Positions 10,566-18,967 of a stretch of 25,379 nt of DNA are shown here, piece by piece (the first letter of the stretch is position 1; the number at the start of each line of letters is the position of its first letter). The notes beneath the pieces were generated by a model that was given only the letters and a program-made list of their open reading frames with translations, was not told the DNA's origin and made no database searches. Source of the stretch: Spirogloea muscicola (taxonomy: Eukaryota; Streptophyta; Zygnematophyceae; Spirogloeales; Spirogloeaceae); contig WELB01000357.1 in the NCBI GenBank assembly GCA_009602725.1, positions 34,755-60,133 of the forward strand. The letters run 5' to 3'. A program made the position numbers and the translations under genes.

Positions 10566-11480
10566 TGTCATGCCACAGGACGTCGATTGACACACAGCGT
10601 CGATAGGTTAATTTGCAGACAAAGGAGTGACGTGTTAGGGTCTACGTGGCTGGCAGAACCAACAAACAAATCTGGAAAATAGAGTAGCGCAGCACGAAAA
10701 ACAGATGTAGTAACAGATGACATGGTGCAGACTGTGAAAATTGGACATGTGGCCAACATTACAGTGAACAACTTGAGAGGCAATTCACACACTTAGAACG
10801 AGAGTCCGGACCGAAGTCAAGAGATACGTACACAAGGAATGCTGAAGCAATGGTTTGCAGCAGCTTCTAACATCTCGAGACGATATTCGAGTACTGCACT
10901 TTGGACACACATAAGTTCACGATCTTCGTGGCTTACCAAGTGTGAGCCGGTCTCATGCAACTGGGAGCAGAGCTTCTCGGAGTAGGCTCTCTGGCGACTG
11001 CTCCACCACCTCTGGCACGGTCCAAGACGCGCGCTCGACACCTACGAACGCAGCAGCGGCGACGGCGGCTGCAGCGGCGGCGGGAGCGGCACAATGTCGG
11101 CAATCAGCCAGAGCGAGAGACTGGGCTGAGAAGACTGCTCGGCTCCGGCCTTCCGCACTTATGCCCAGTCAGGCAAATGCTTACATGGCTCTGGGGCAGG
11201 CCACTTGGCCCATTTGGCACCCCTGGTCCCACGGCCAGTGTAGTCTGGGACCGTGTTTAGACTGGCTACCTAACATTAACCGGTGCTAGCCTGGCCGGTA
11301 CCCAACAACACTCGTCAAGGTGGGTCACACCCATCGAACCGGGCTTTCGAGCTTTCCGGCTTCTCTTCGGGCTTCTCTTTTAAACGGTCTGGCGGCAGGA
11401 TACGCTATGCGCGCCGAGCCAGATCACGTCTCAGCGGCAGGTGCGCATCTTCCTGACCGGAGCTGAGCTGGAGGTACAGT
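10566..11480. other. Region without a recognised gene
   Basis: This lies between the broken LINE copy and the first tail cluster. It includes a GGC/GCA-rich patch (about 11041-11095). On the minus strand, 11041 to 10817 is open, with a charged helical-looking stretch (SEKLCSQLHETGSHL) that ends at a plausible donor (TTG|GTAAGC). It could be an isolated exon of an unseen gene, but no second exon supports it. Confidence 0.3.
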
Positions 11481-11499
11481 GTTCGCGACTCCTTTTCGC

Positions 11500-11725
11500 T
11501 TTTGGCCCCTTTGAACATTGTCAACACTGTTTGGGCTGGCTTCTCACAGCCCTTGCCCTCTTTGAGAGAGTCATTTTCTTTCTTTCTTCCAAAGGAGGCG
11601 AGCGCTATGAAAGAAGCACCTTCGCAACAGGAAGGAAGTGGCTCTCCCGAAGGAGACAAGGGCTGTGGAAAGCCAGCCCGAAAAGAATTGACAAAGGCTC
11701 AAAGGGGCCAAATGACGGAGGGGCC
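11500..11725. repeat. Inverted pair of lineage II tails (fold-back)
   Basis: The left arm (about 11500-11590) is a plus-strand tail with GGGCTG-N8-CAGCCC. The right arm (about 11634-11725) is a minus-strand tail with the same stem. The arms also share the outer block GGCCCCTTTGA, so pairing extends beyond the tail core. They are separated by about 44 nt. This looks like two insertions in opposite orientation rather than one exact palindrome, because the arms differ at many positions. Confidence 0.75.
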
Positions 11726-11810
11726 TAAAACTCTATTTCAGAACGGGTGAAGGATGGACCACACAGTAGTATTGAGTGAGAATAAGGGGCTGAGGGCTGT
11801 GAAGAAGAAG

Positions 11811-11875
11811 AGATGACGCTTCCAGAAGAGGGCGGTGGCAGTGAGGGCCAGCCCAAGAAAAGAGTATGAACAAAG
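11811..11875 (-). repeat. Degenerate lineage II tail
   Basis: On the minus strand, TTCTTGGGCTGGCCCTCAC and a CTTC-rich end are recognisable, but the distal half of the stem has decayed. It is an older copy than its neighbours. Confidence 0.55.
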
Positions 11876-11950
11876 TTCGAAGGGGCCAGAGAAAGCTCTG
11901 AAGCACACTGTGAATCAAGTAGCCACGAAGCACTCAGTAACCTCTGTTGA

Positions 11951-12015
11951 ATTCTTTTTGGGCTGGCTTTTCGCAGCCCTTGCCCCCATTGGGAGTGCCA
12001 CTTCTTCTTCTTTCT
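11951..12015 (+). repeat. Lineage II tail, subtype A
   Basis: This is a clean copy: GGGCTGGCTTTTCGCAGCCC, then TTGCCCCCATTGGGAGTGCC, ending in (TTC)n. The same 60 nt recurs almost unchanged at 12242, 12844 and, antisense, at 14214 and 25015. A LINE C-terminal remnant in the same orientation follows within about 100 nt. Confidence 0.85.
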
Positions 12016-12049
12016 GTTGAGCAGCGGCAGTCGGAGGAAGTAGTCTTCG

Positions 12050-12154
12050 GGTAGCGGGTCCACTGGCCAGAGCCAGAGGCACCAGTTGATGCGGGACTTT
12101 AGCTTCCCGGCAGCTAGTCTGTCGGATCTGAGGCTCCTCACTCGTAATTACTGA
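12050..12154 (+). pseudogene. LINE C-terminal remnant
   Basis: Only the end of the ORF is recognisable: FPAASLSDLRLLTRNY followed by TGA at 12152-12154. It ends like the copy at 15001. Upstream codons are interrupted. The 3' UTR that follows leads into the next tail at 12242. Confidence 0.7.
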
Positions 12155-12204
12155 GTGGTCCATCCTCCCCCTGTTTTACCTTAGCATCCTCAGGCCCCTT
12201 TGTA

Positions 12205-12307
12205 GCTGCTCACCGCCCTTAGGCCCCTCTGAACCTTTGTGAATTCTTTTTGGGCTGGCTTTTCGCAGCCCTTGCCCCCATTGGGAGTGCCACTTCTTCT
12301 TCTTCTT
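12205..12307 (+). repeat. Lineage II tail A with longer conserved leader
   Basis: The leader (GTAGCTGCTCACCG, then GGCCCCTCTGAACCTTTGTG) and the 60-nt tail are shared with the minus-strand copy at 25015-25105. The repeat unit is therefore at least 100 nt and includes 3' UTR. It ends in a TTC run that abuts an antisense LINE fragment. Confidence 0.8.
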
Positions 12308-12390
12308 GGGACTGGCACGCAGATGCAACGCGCGAGCCATGACCGCTGCAGCCAGACTGACAGGCGCAGAGACTGACAGGCGCATGGTCA
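12308..12390 (-). pseudogene. Short LINE C-terminal fragment
   Basis: The minus strand reads MRLSVS, then an interrupted segment, then ARALHLRA, as in MRLSVSLQRS...ALHLRAGRA of other copies. A partial duplication of the CTGACAGGCGCA block (about 12359-12385) is seen. It stops exactly at the TTC end of the preceding plus-strand tail, so the two are joined 3' end to cut end in inverted orientation. Confidence 0.6.
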
Positions 12391-12482
12391 GAGAGGGCAG
12401 CCGAGGACTACGAACAAAAGAAAGCTTCAAGCCTGGGGAGGGGGAGGGGGGTTTTGGGATTTTGGCTTCGGGAGGTTTTAGG

Positions 12483-12545
12483 AATGCGTGTATATTAAGA
12501 GATGGGGAGGCCATTGTGGCCAAGTACAAAGGCACGCACATTGAC
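12483..12545 (-). repeat. Lineage I LINE 3' UTR copy
   Basis: The reverse complement matches 8885-8944 of the intact element almost throughout, including the GGCCA/TGGCC hairpin (12509-12521). The match ends at the same base, which marks the element's 3' end. The coding part that should precede it (towards 12551 and above) is absent. Confidence 0.8.
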
Positions 12546-12715
12546 CAATTTTGGTGGGGGGTGGAGGGCAGGTGGAGCAGCCATGCCCACGGCCGTGGGC
12601 ACGGTGTCGGCGCCGGCCAGCGCCACAGGCGGCGGCGGGGCCCACCCCAAACTTGGCGGCGCCGCCCAGAGACAGGTCAAAGGCCTGCCCGCCCGCCGCC
12701 GCGGAAGAAGGCTCG

Positions 12716-12792
12716 CCCATGGAAGAAGTGGCACTCCCATAGAGAAAGAGGGGCTGGCAAAGCCAGCCCAAAAAGAATGGACAATGTCCAAA
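12716..12792 (-). repeat. Lineage II tail joined to part of a second tail
   Basis: On the minus strand this has GGACATTGTCC, the stem GGGCTGGC-TTT-GCCAGCCC, and the ATGGGAGTGCCACTTCTTC end. It then runs directly into ATGGGCGAGCC and CTTCTTCC, the distal half of another tail. The same junction point is seen in the doublet at 24978-25072. Confidence 0.75.
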
Positions 12793-12843
12793 GCCGAAGA
12801 ATGAGATGCCGAGGAAGGACTCCTCTACTCTACCAATCTACTA

Positions 12844-12899
12844 ATTCTTTTTGGGCTGGCTTTTCGCAGCCCTTGCCCCCATTGGGAGTGCCACTTCTA
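12844..12899 (+). repeat. Lineage II tail, subtype A
   Basis: This is a near-identical copy of the tails at 11951 and 12242. It ends in CACTTCTACC, with a shorter TTC run. It abuts the 3' UTR of an antisense LINE end (12927). Confidence 0.85.
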
Positions 12900-12926
12900 C
12901 CAATCACGACAACATACTAGGGAAGC

Positions 12927-12972
12927 TCAGTACCCGCGAGTGAGCAACATCAGGTCCGAGTAGCTCGAGGCA
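12927..12972 (-). pseudogene. Very short LINE ORF end
   Basis: The minus strand reads S-S-Y-S-D-L-M-L-L-T-R-G-Y-stop, the same ending as the larger fragment at 13198. Only about 45 nt of coding sequence remain. It follows a tail (12979-13033) directly, so the cut 5' end of this copy is joined to the end of the previous copy's tail. Confidence 0.75.
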
Positions 12973-12978
12973 GGGAAA

Positions 12979-13118
12979 GGGCTCGCCCATTGAGGATAGG
13001 GGCTGGACAAGCCAGCCCAAAAAGAATGAACAAAAAACGAGAAGGGGGCCAGAGGAAGAAAGAGCGCGCCCATAGAGAAAGGGGGCCAGCAAAGCCAGCC
13101 CAGAAAGAATGGACAATG
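12979..13118 (-). repeat. Two lineage II tails in tandem
   Basis: On the minus strand the first tail (13118-13063) has GGGCTGGC-TTT-GCTGGCCC, which keeps RNA pairing only through two G-U wobbles. The second (13033-12979) has GGGCTGG-N5-CCAGCCC and ATGGGCGAGCCC. Both are in the orientation of the LINE fragment at 13198 and lie downstream of it. The first is therefore plausibly its own tail. Confidence 0.8.
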
Positions 13119-13197
13119 TCAAAAGCCAAAAACAACAAAAACAAAAAACACACAGCTAGGCAGCTAGAGAAGAAGACACGACGAAATCACAGGAAGC

Positions 13198-14213
13198 TCA
13201 ATACCCCCGGGTGAGCAACATCAGGTCGGAGTAGCTCGACGCAGGAAATGATGCATCCAGACGCGACCCAGAAGCAGCCGCGATAGCGCGGCCCGCACGC
13301 GAGTGGACGGCATAGGCGAGGGAGCGTTGGAGGGACACGGAGAGCCGCATCCGGAAGACCTGGGCCAGGGAGCCGGCCGCGTTGAAGCCGGGCAGCCCCC
13401 CTGGCAGACCCGGCCGCCGCTCGATGACCTGCCGGGCAAGCCGCTGGAGGAGGTCCAGCCAGCCATGGCCATTGGCCCCGTGGACATCGATGGCCAGGGC
13501 TGCGAATTCGTCGGCAGGCGGGTGATCAGCATATTTCCGTTCTTTGCCGCGGGCCGCCACAGCGACCGCATGCCCAGCGGTCGTCGCCGACTTGGAGGGG
13601 TTAGCGGAGTCGACACAGTCGGTGGTCACCACATCCGCGATGATTCGTGGACCCGCCCCGGGCGGGATGGCGACGAGGTCAGCGCGCCGGGTGTGGATCC
13701 GGCCGTCTTCGTCGCGCAGGATGGGCATTATTGACGAGTGCTCCACGGCCACTTTGTAACCCGCCTCGAGGAAGACGCCTTGCATGCCGTCCCTGAGCAG
13801 GTCGTGGGATCCGGTCCGCTCGCCGCCGTGGGCACAACGAAGCATGTGGGCCGCCAGCGTCGCAGGGTCAGCGTGGCGGGCACCGCACTCACATTGCGTG
13901 ACACCGACGAGGCAGGGGGGAAGGAGGCCGAGAAGCCGCTGCACCGCCGTCCTGTAGACTGCATCGGGCATTGTGAGGGCCGCGTATATGGGGAGCGCGG
14001 ATACCCACGCCGCCGCCCCGGGGGAGGAGGCTGAGAGCAGCCTGGCGCGCCCGCGACTGTCTTGCGGCGGAAGGAGCTCCGCCACCTGGTCGTAGGCCGC
14101 TTTGTCCACGAGCGCATTGCAGCGGGCCTGGGCCCGCGGGTCGGGGGTGTGCGCCAGGTGGATGAACGGAACAACCTGCTGCGACATGTCGGGGTGGGCC
14201 GCCAGGAGCCCGA
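13198..14213 (-). pseudogene. 5'-truncated LINE with intact RLE domain
   Basis: About 338 codons are open to the stop (13198-13200), ending SSYSDLMLLTRGY. It has the CCHC (CECG...AAHMLRC) and the two Asp positions of the endonuclease (RRADLVAI and IIADVVTT), about 45% alike to the intact element by eye. The RT is absent. The open frame continues upstream without a stop through the attached tail (14214-14277) but has no ATG there. It is a truncated copy of the lineage II element, and its RLE part shows no visible damage, so it is young. No expression signal is seen. Confidence 0.85.
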
Positions 14214-14277
14214 AAGAAGTGGCACTCCCAATGGGGGCAAGGGCTGCGAAAAGCCAGCCCAAAAAGAATGCACAAAG
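14214..14277 (-). repeat. Lineage II tail A fused to the next LINE fragment
   Basis: The minus strand has GGGCTGGCTTTTCGCAGCCC, TTGCCCCCATTGGGAGTGCC and CACTTCTTTC. The LINE fragment at 14213 begins on the next base. Upstream on the minus strand is the 3' UTR and ORF end of an earlier copy (14336-14392). Confidence 0.88.
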
Positions 14278-14335
14278 GTCCGAGGAAGCGCTAAGAAACC
14301 AAAGCACACAAAGAAAGAAAGCAGCTACAAATCAC

Positions 14336-14392
14336 TCAGTAACCCCTGCTAAGCAGCCGCAAATCAGAGAGGCTAGGGTCCTGGAAGTGGGT
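14336..14392 (-). pseudogene. Very short LINE ORF end, head of a chain
   Basis: The minus strand reads ...PSLSDLRLLSRGY-like codons (CTCTCTGATTTGCGGCTGC, then CTTAGCAGGGGTTACTGA), with the stop at 14336-14338. The same end occurs on the plus strand at 24722-24756 and 25321-25364. Its 3' UTR (GTGATTTGTAGCTGC and CTTTGTGTGC) leads to the tail at 14277. Confidence 0.75.
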
Positions 14393-14491
14393 GGACAGAG
14401 CCAGAGGAGGGAAGGAGGCACTCCGCCGAGACCCGGAGGCCGCGGCCAGAGCGCGTCCTGCGCGCGTGTGAACAGCGTGACGAGCCATCAC

Positions 14492-14646
14492 GCCGCCACT
14501 CCGCTCTTCTCCTCCCTCTTTTTCGCAGCCCTTGCCCCCATTGGGAGTGCCATTTCTTCTTCTTTCACCAGGCCGCCGCTCCGCTCTCCTCCTCCCTCTT
14601 TTTCGCAGCCCTTGCCCCCATTGGGAGTGCCATTTCTCTCTTTCCC
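14492..14646 (+). repeat. 80-nt tandem duplication of a lineage II tail
   Basis: Two copies (14492-14571 and 14572-14646) share GCCGCC-CTCCGCTC, CCTCCCTCTT and the distal tail TTTCGCAGCC through GTGCCATTTCT. The proximal half of the hairpin (GGGCTGG) is replaced by CTCCCTCTT in both. The loss therefore came before the duplication. Confidence 0.85.
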
Positions 14647-14689
14647 AGTCGGCTGCTCAACTGGCAGTTCTGAGCACCCAGTGGCCAGT

Positions 14690-15003
14690 TACAGTCGCAG
14701 TGTGTGCGTATGCGGTGCACTTGCGTGGCGACCTGCTATCGGAAACGACACTACCGCCGCCTAGCTCCGACTGAGCTGGCGGGCCAGGTGGCACATCGAA
14801 GGCATCTTTGTCGGTGCAACGCCTCTAGCTCATGGGCCCAGGTCTACCGCATGCGCTTATCAGTCTCCCTCCAGCGGTCCATGGCACACGCCTTGCATCT
14901 GCGTGCTGGCCGTGCTCTCGCGGCAGCCTCTGACTGTCGCCAAGGGGATTGTTTTCCGGCAGCTAGTCTGTCGGATTTGAGGCTCCTCACTCGTCGCTGC
15001 TGA
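14690..15003 (+). pseudogene. LINE C-terminal fragment
   Basis: The last 60 or so codons are open: WAQVYRMRLSVSLQRSMA through ALHLRAGRALAAAS to SDLRLLTRRC, stop at 15001-15003. Upstream, 14764-14840 resembles the preceding segment (ELAGQVAHRRH). A piece at 14695-14745 (AYAVHLRG) repeats the C-terminal part, so two truncated pieces seem to be joined. The final Y is C here. Confidence 0.75.
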
Positions 15004-15075
15004 GTGGTCCATCCTCCACCCGTTCTGACATAGCGCTTAAGGCCCCTCCGTCATTGAGGCCCTTTCGGCCCTTTC

Positions 15076-15199
15076 AGTGTCCATTCTTTTTGGGCAGCTC
15101 GCTTCTATCTGGGCGAGCACTTTCTTTCGACCCTCTGTCAGTTCTTTTCGGGCAGGCGTTTCACAGCCCTTGCCCCCATTGGGAGAGCCACTTCTTCAG
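15076..15199 (+). repeat. Two lineage II tails in tandem
   Basis: The first (15079-15130) is decayed in the stem but keeps GGGCGAGCACTTTCTTTCG. The second (15141-15199) has GGGCAG-N8-CAGCCC, with one mismatch in the stem, followed by CCCCCATTGGGAGAGCCACT. They are the downstream tails of the fragment ending at 15003. Confidence 0.75.
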
Positions 15200-15224
15200 C
15201 TCTCAGCCACCGCCCTCTGCTGGA

Positions 15225-15720
15225 CCAGCGGTCTTCGGGACCATCGGCTCCCCCCGCCCGCCCCGCCGCGCCCGCCGCCATGGCGCCGCCCCCGCCGCCG
15301 CGGCTGCAGCTCGCCTGGGCCNGCCAGCCCGAGCGCGGCGCCCGCCTCCTGGCCGCTCACCACGCGGCTCCACCGGCTCGCCCCAGTGGGCACCACCACC
15401 CCGACCGTACGGCTCCTCCTCCTCCTCCACCTTGCGCTTGGCAGCAGGTCCTGACAGCGGCCCCGCCGCAGCTGGCCATGCGGCAGCACTGCGCGCCCAG
15501 GCGCGCCTCCTCCTGAGCCCATGTGCCTGGAGCCCCTTTGGCGGGCCAAGCGCCAACCTCCAGTCTCGAGCTTCTGTAACACTCAATGCTGCTCAAGGAT
15601 CCAGACTTTGGCCAATGCAAGCCGTGATACGTTGACCATATAGATTTTCTCAAGCGCATGCAAACAGAGACATGACATGCTGCAAACTTGCGTCGTTTGC
15701 CCCACACCTGCGTGAGCTTC
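15225..15720. other. GC-rich stretch before the LRR gene; no gene assigned
   Basis: CpG-rich with GCC runs, and one ambiguous base at 15322. Open frames exist in several phases but show only low-complexity Pro/Ala. A Leu-rich segment at about 15408-15446 (VRLLLLLHLALGS) before a possible donor at 15448 resembles a signal peptide. It has no in-frame ATG nearby and its phase does not fit the first LRR exon. It may be promoter or first-exon DNA of the LRR gene, or the 5' end of another LINE. Confidence 0.35.
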
Positions 15721-15724
15721 GCAG

Positions 15725-18406
15725 TTGCTGCGCTCCAAGCCTTCAAGTCCGCGGTAGGCAGCCCCTCGATCCTGTCGAGCTGGACTGGGAGCAACCCATG
15801 TGTGGGCTGCAATACTATTGGTACCAGCTGCTCCTGGTACGGCATCGAGTGCACTGGGAGCAGCCGCGTTAGCTCAATGTGAGTACTATGAAGTGGTGGG
15901 ATATATGTTGTAAGCGAACATGTCAGCAAGCAGGGTGTGCAAGGGCTTTCAGTATGTCGACTGGCCCGGCAGCTACCCTGCATCACCGCTTCAGTGCATG
16001 ATGGTCATTCATATGCTGTTTCAGCAGGTGTCAAAACACGTGCTTTCACGTAACACACACAGTTGCTTGCAAAGCTGTGATATAGACAATAATGGTCAGT
16101 CTTTCTGATGCAGCTCATTGCATTTTCAGAGCAATTGTGAACGCCAACCTCAATGGCACCATCACGCCCTCGATTGGCAACTTGACAAGCCTGACGCGTT
16201 TGTGAGTCACATCTGCTGTCAGCTCATATGCAATCGTGGATTACCACCAGCTTTGCTGGGACCTGAGCATGAGCAGCACGTCCTGCCAATTGCACAACTT
16301 GGTGTGCTTGAGGCCTGAGCCATCCCAGGCCTTCCACGATAACGAGCACCACCACATCACACTGTCACTTGCACCTGTGTGTGTCAGGTACCTCTACGGC
16401 CCTCGTCCTTCTCTGCGTAGCCTACCAGCTGAGTGGACTGATTGGCCAGGACATGCTTGCTTGGCACGTGCAGAAACCTGGACCACAATTTACTGAGTGG
16501 ACCCATACCAAGCACCATCGGGCAGCTGGCTCAACTTACCCTGCTGTAAGTTGTACGAAACGTGTCGGCTCTCGTGCGTTCTGCACATTGTGAGTCTTGT
16601 AAGGACCACAACTGGGGCTTCAGTGCTTGCTATAGGCTGCTTCTTTGAAATTGTCATTCCTTCATATACTGGTGGAGGCTTGTGCTGGTATTGTTGAGGC
16701 TCTCCCAAGGCACACCTCTGTCCATACACCACTCTTTGAGTCCACTGCCAGAGTGTTAGTGACACCCTGACGGCAAGTGTGGTGTCCTTTGTCAAGCCTT
16801 AAGACATTCGCTGTGGGTGTATGTGCATCTTACACGCAGCCACCTCTGCTGCAACAATCTCACAGGCGCAATACCAGACAGCATCACTCGCCTCTCAGTT
16901 ATAGTCACACTGTCAGTTGCCACCAATTGACAAATTACTCACCGCACAAGCGAATGTAGCTCTTCTTGTGCGATTGAAAAGTGTGAGGATCGTTGGCCAA
17001 GCTTTTACTTCAATTGCACCATGGAGGTTTTGCAGCATTCTGAATTACACGACCTCACTGGTCCGTTTCCATTTGTTGATGATGCAAACACGTACAAGCT
17101 TTTGGAGTTGTAAGATGGCTGCGCAACTTCTCAGAGCCACGGCATTGCTGGACCCCTCATGCCGGGCCAAGCCCTCTATGTTGCCACTTGCCTTGGGTTG
17201 AACGGCCTTGCTATACTGAGCAGCAGCATGCTTCTCAAATATGGCCGCTGGTCAGACGTGCTGCCGTGCCTCTGGCTGCTGGATACCTTGGCATGGGCTT
17301 GGACAAGCCCAATACCCAAGGTATTAACAAAGTTATTTTGCACTGCCATGACAGACAGGTCGCACATAACAAGCTCTCTGGCGAGGTCAATAATGTGGCA
17401 TTTCTCCCCAGCCTCAAAGTCTTGTACGTCCTGCAAGCCTCCATCTCCGCTCCTTGGCGTGGCATGCTCAGGGCTGCAAGTATAAGCTGCCGGGCACGTG
17501 ACACGCTGGCCTTGGAAGATAGGCTGCTGCTTGCAGAGCCAGACATGCATCCGAGCTGACCTCAGTGGTGCCGTCCATGCATTTGCAGTGACATTTCATA
17601 CAACAACTTGACGGGTTTCTGTCCAGGGGGTTATTTGACGAGTCCCTTTCGAGGGGGTTTGGCATCATCGCAGTACTTGCAAGGCATGTAACTTGCATCG
17701 TCAATGCCTTGTAGGTCGAGCACCATCTTAAGTAGAGCCTGCTCTTCTTTGTCTCTTGGCAGGAGCCTACAGTCATACATACTATTTGGGCCGCATGACG
17801 TTCCTGTGACTTGGAGCATAACCCTGAACTAATCAAATCTCAAGAGCAAGGGACTGACTGATCATTATAGGATGAGCTTGTGGCTTTGTGGCCTGTCCAT
17901 GCTTGACAGAAATATAGCGGGGAACAGTTTCTATGGCATCCTTGACTTCGACTTTCAATCTGTGCCGATCCTCCAGACGTTGTATGCAGACTGTTTCCTG
18001 ACGACTCAGCTGGCTCCTTTAGGTTGTTGTGCATGCCAACAGACTTGCAGCCATCTTAGGGGTCCTCATCTATGCAGAGTCTGAAGATGTGAGTTGCTGA
18101 CAGCAGCATGGTTGCTGCCAACATGGTGTCTTATTTGGCAGCGATGCCTCTGGAAATCAGTTCGAGGGGGGCTTCCCTTCATACCTGCAATATATACTCC
18201 CACCTTCTAACACCCCTGCAGCTCTGAGGGTGTTGAATCTCACAGGAAATTACTTTGTCGGCTCAGTCCCGAAGAACCTGACGGTACCCGGGCTGTCAAT
18301 CCGCATCGCCCAAAACTGCTTCGAGCGGCCTGCAAAGCATCAGAGGCCAGCCTCCGTGTGCAAAGGGCTGCTTGGACCACGTGAGACCCCCCTTCATTCT
18401 TTCTGA
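15725..18406 (+). CDS. Plant-type LRR protein, multi-exon, one frameshift (possible pseudogene)
   Basis: Nine exons can be read: 15725-15878, 16130-16201, 16474-16545, 16840-16911, 17036-17109, 17355-17423, 17589-17687, 17910-17981 and 18142-18406. The first encodes an LRRNT_2-like cap: AALQAFKSAVGSP, LSSW, paired Cys, then SWYGIEC and RVSS. The next exons each encode about one plant-type LRR (N-x-L-S/T-G-x-I/L-P), for example NLDHNLLSGPIPSTIGQL and NNLTGAIPDSITRL. Four are exactly 72 nt and junctions are phase 2, so each intron splits the Leu/Ile codon that begins the next repeat. The last exon holds one or two LRRs and a C-terminal Cys cap (NCFERP and SVCKG), with TGA at 18404-18406; a donor at 18381 is an alternative. 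Exon 17036-17109 is 74 nt and breaks the frame. No kinase or membrane segment is seen, and the signal-peptide exon is missing. Role inferred: secreted or surface ligand-binding LRR protein. Confidence 0.8.
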
Positions 18407-18436
18407 TTTTCCTCTCGTGTCCCAGACCAACCACAC

Positions 18437-18514
18437 ACCCCCCTTTTCCCTCCTCCTCCCTTCCTTGCCCCCCTCCCCAACCCCCTCCATCCCTTGTACA
18501 TCCCCCCCCCCTCT
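18437..18514 (+). repeat. Polypyrimidine-rich tract
   Basis: A run of C and T with few purines follows the LRR gene's stop. It could form triplex DNA or be 3' flank low complexity. Open frames on the opposite strand here (Gly/Glu-rich) are by-products. Confidence 0.7.
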
Positions 18515-18758
18515 TGACTGACGACATCTTGGCCTCGGCTGGCCATGTGGATCGCGAGGAAGGCTGTGCGACAAGAGCGACGGGGAGACCAGCCTCAGCG
18601 CTCGACAGCGGCGGCAGCGGTGGCGGCGGCGCGTTGCAGCGGCAGGATGGCGTGCAATCTCAGATTGGGATCCCAGCCGGTCGATACAAAAGGGTCGCGG
18701 CCGGCCCAGATAGGCCAGTGTGACCGCTAGGTACCGCTAGGCCAAATGTGACCATGCA
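18515..18758. other. No gene recognised; GGC-rich patch
   Basis: It contains a CAGCGGCGG-type patch (18604-18650), and a small direct repeat ACCGCTAGG (18723-18731 and 18733-18741). A further exon of the LRR gene could lie here if the donor at 18381 is used, but no acceptor or domain supports one. Confidence 0.3.
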
Positions 18759-18816
18759 AGAATCTGACGTTTTGGCATCTCCTTTCAACACTCCCACCTG
18801 CCAAATGTCAGATTCT
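18759..18816. repeat. Imperfect inverted repeat, 17-18-nt arms
   Basis: AGAATCTGACGTTTTGGC (18759-18776) pairs with GCCAAATGTCAGATTCT (18800-18816), with one bulge or mismatch around a 23-nt loop. Arms can be extended by a few bases (TGCA). The loop holds TCAACA-CTCCCACCTG, whose complement looks like an LTR-retrotransposon polypurine tract followed by TGTTGA. Confidence 0.75.
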
Positions 18817-18967
18817 GCAGCAATATGACTACTCTAAGGCAGCTCTGATGTTGTGAGTACTGAAGCATGCAAGCTCATCCACACACATGCGAACCCACAA
18901 GAGAGACATGGCCATGAGAGGGGGATTCTTACCCTCCATCTCAGGCACTTCACATACACTGTGTTCA

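Noticed and set aside
14214-14277. Hydrophobic tail-encoded peptide (FFLGWLFAALAP) as a signal peptide
   Set aside because: The same sequence recurs in both orientations as non-coding 3' UTR and has no start codon.
15280-15516. ATG-started Pro/Ala-rich open frame
   Set aside because: Pure low-complexity translation of a CpG-rich patch containing an N, with no motif and no splice partner.
16388-16467. Possible extra LRR exon (YLYGPRPSLRSLPAEW)
   Set aside because: It would leave almost no intron before the good exon at 16474, and its length does not fit; 16202-16473 is best read as one intron.
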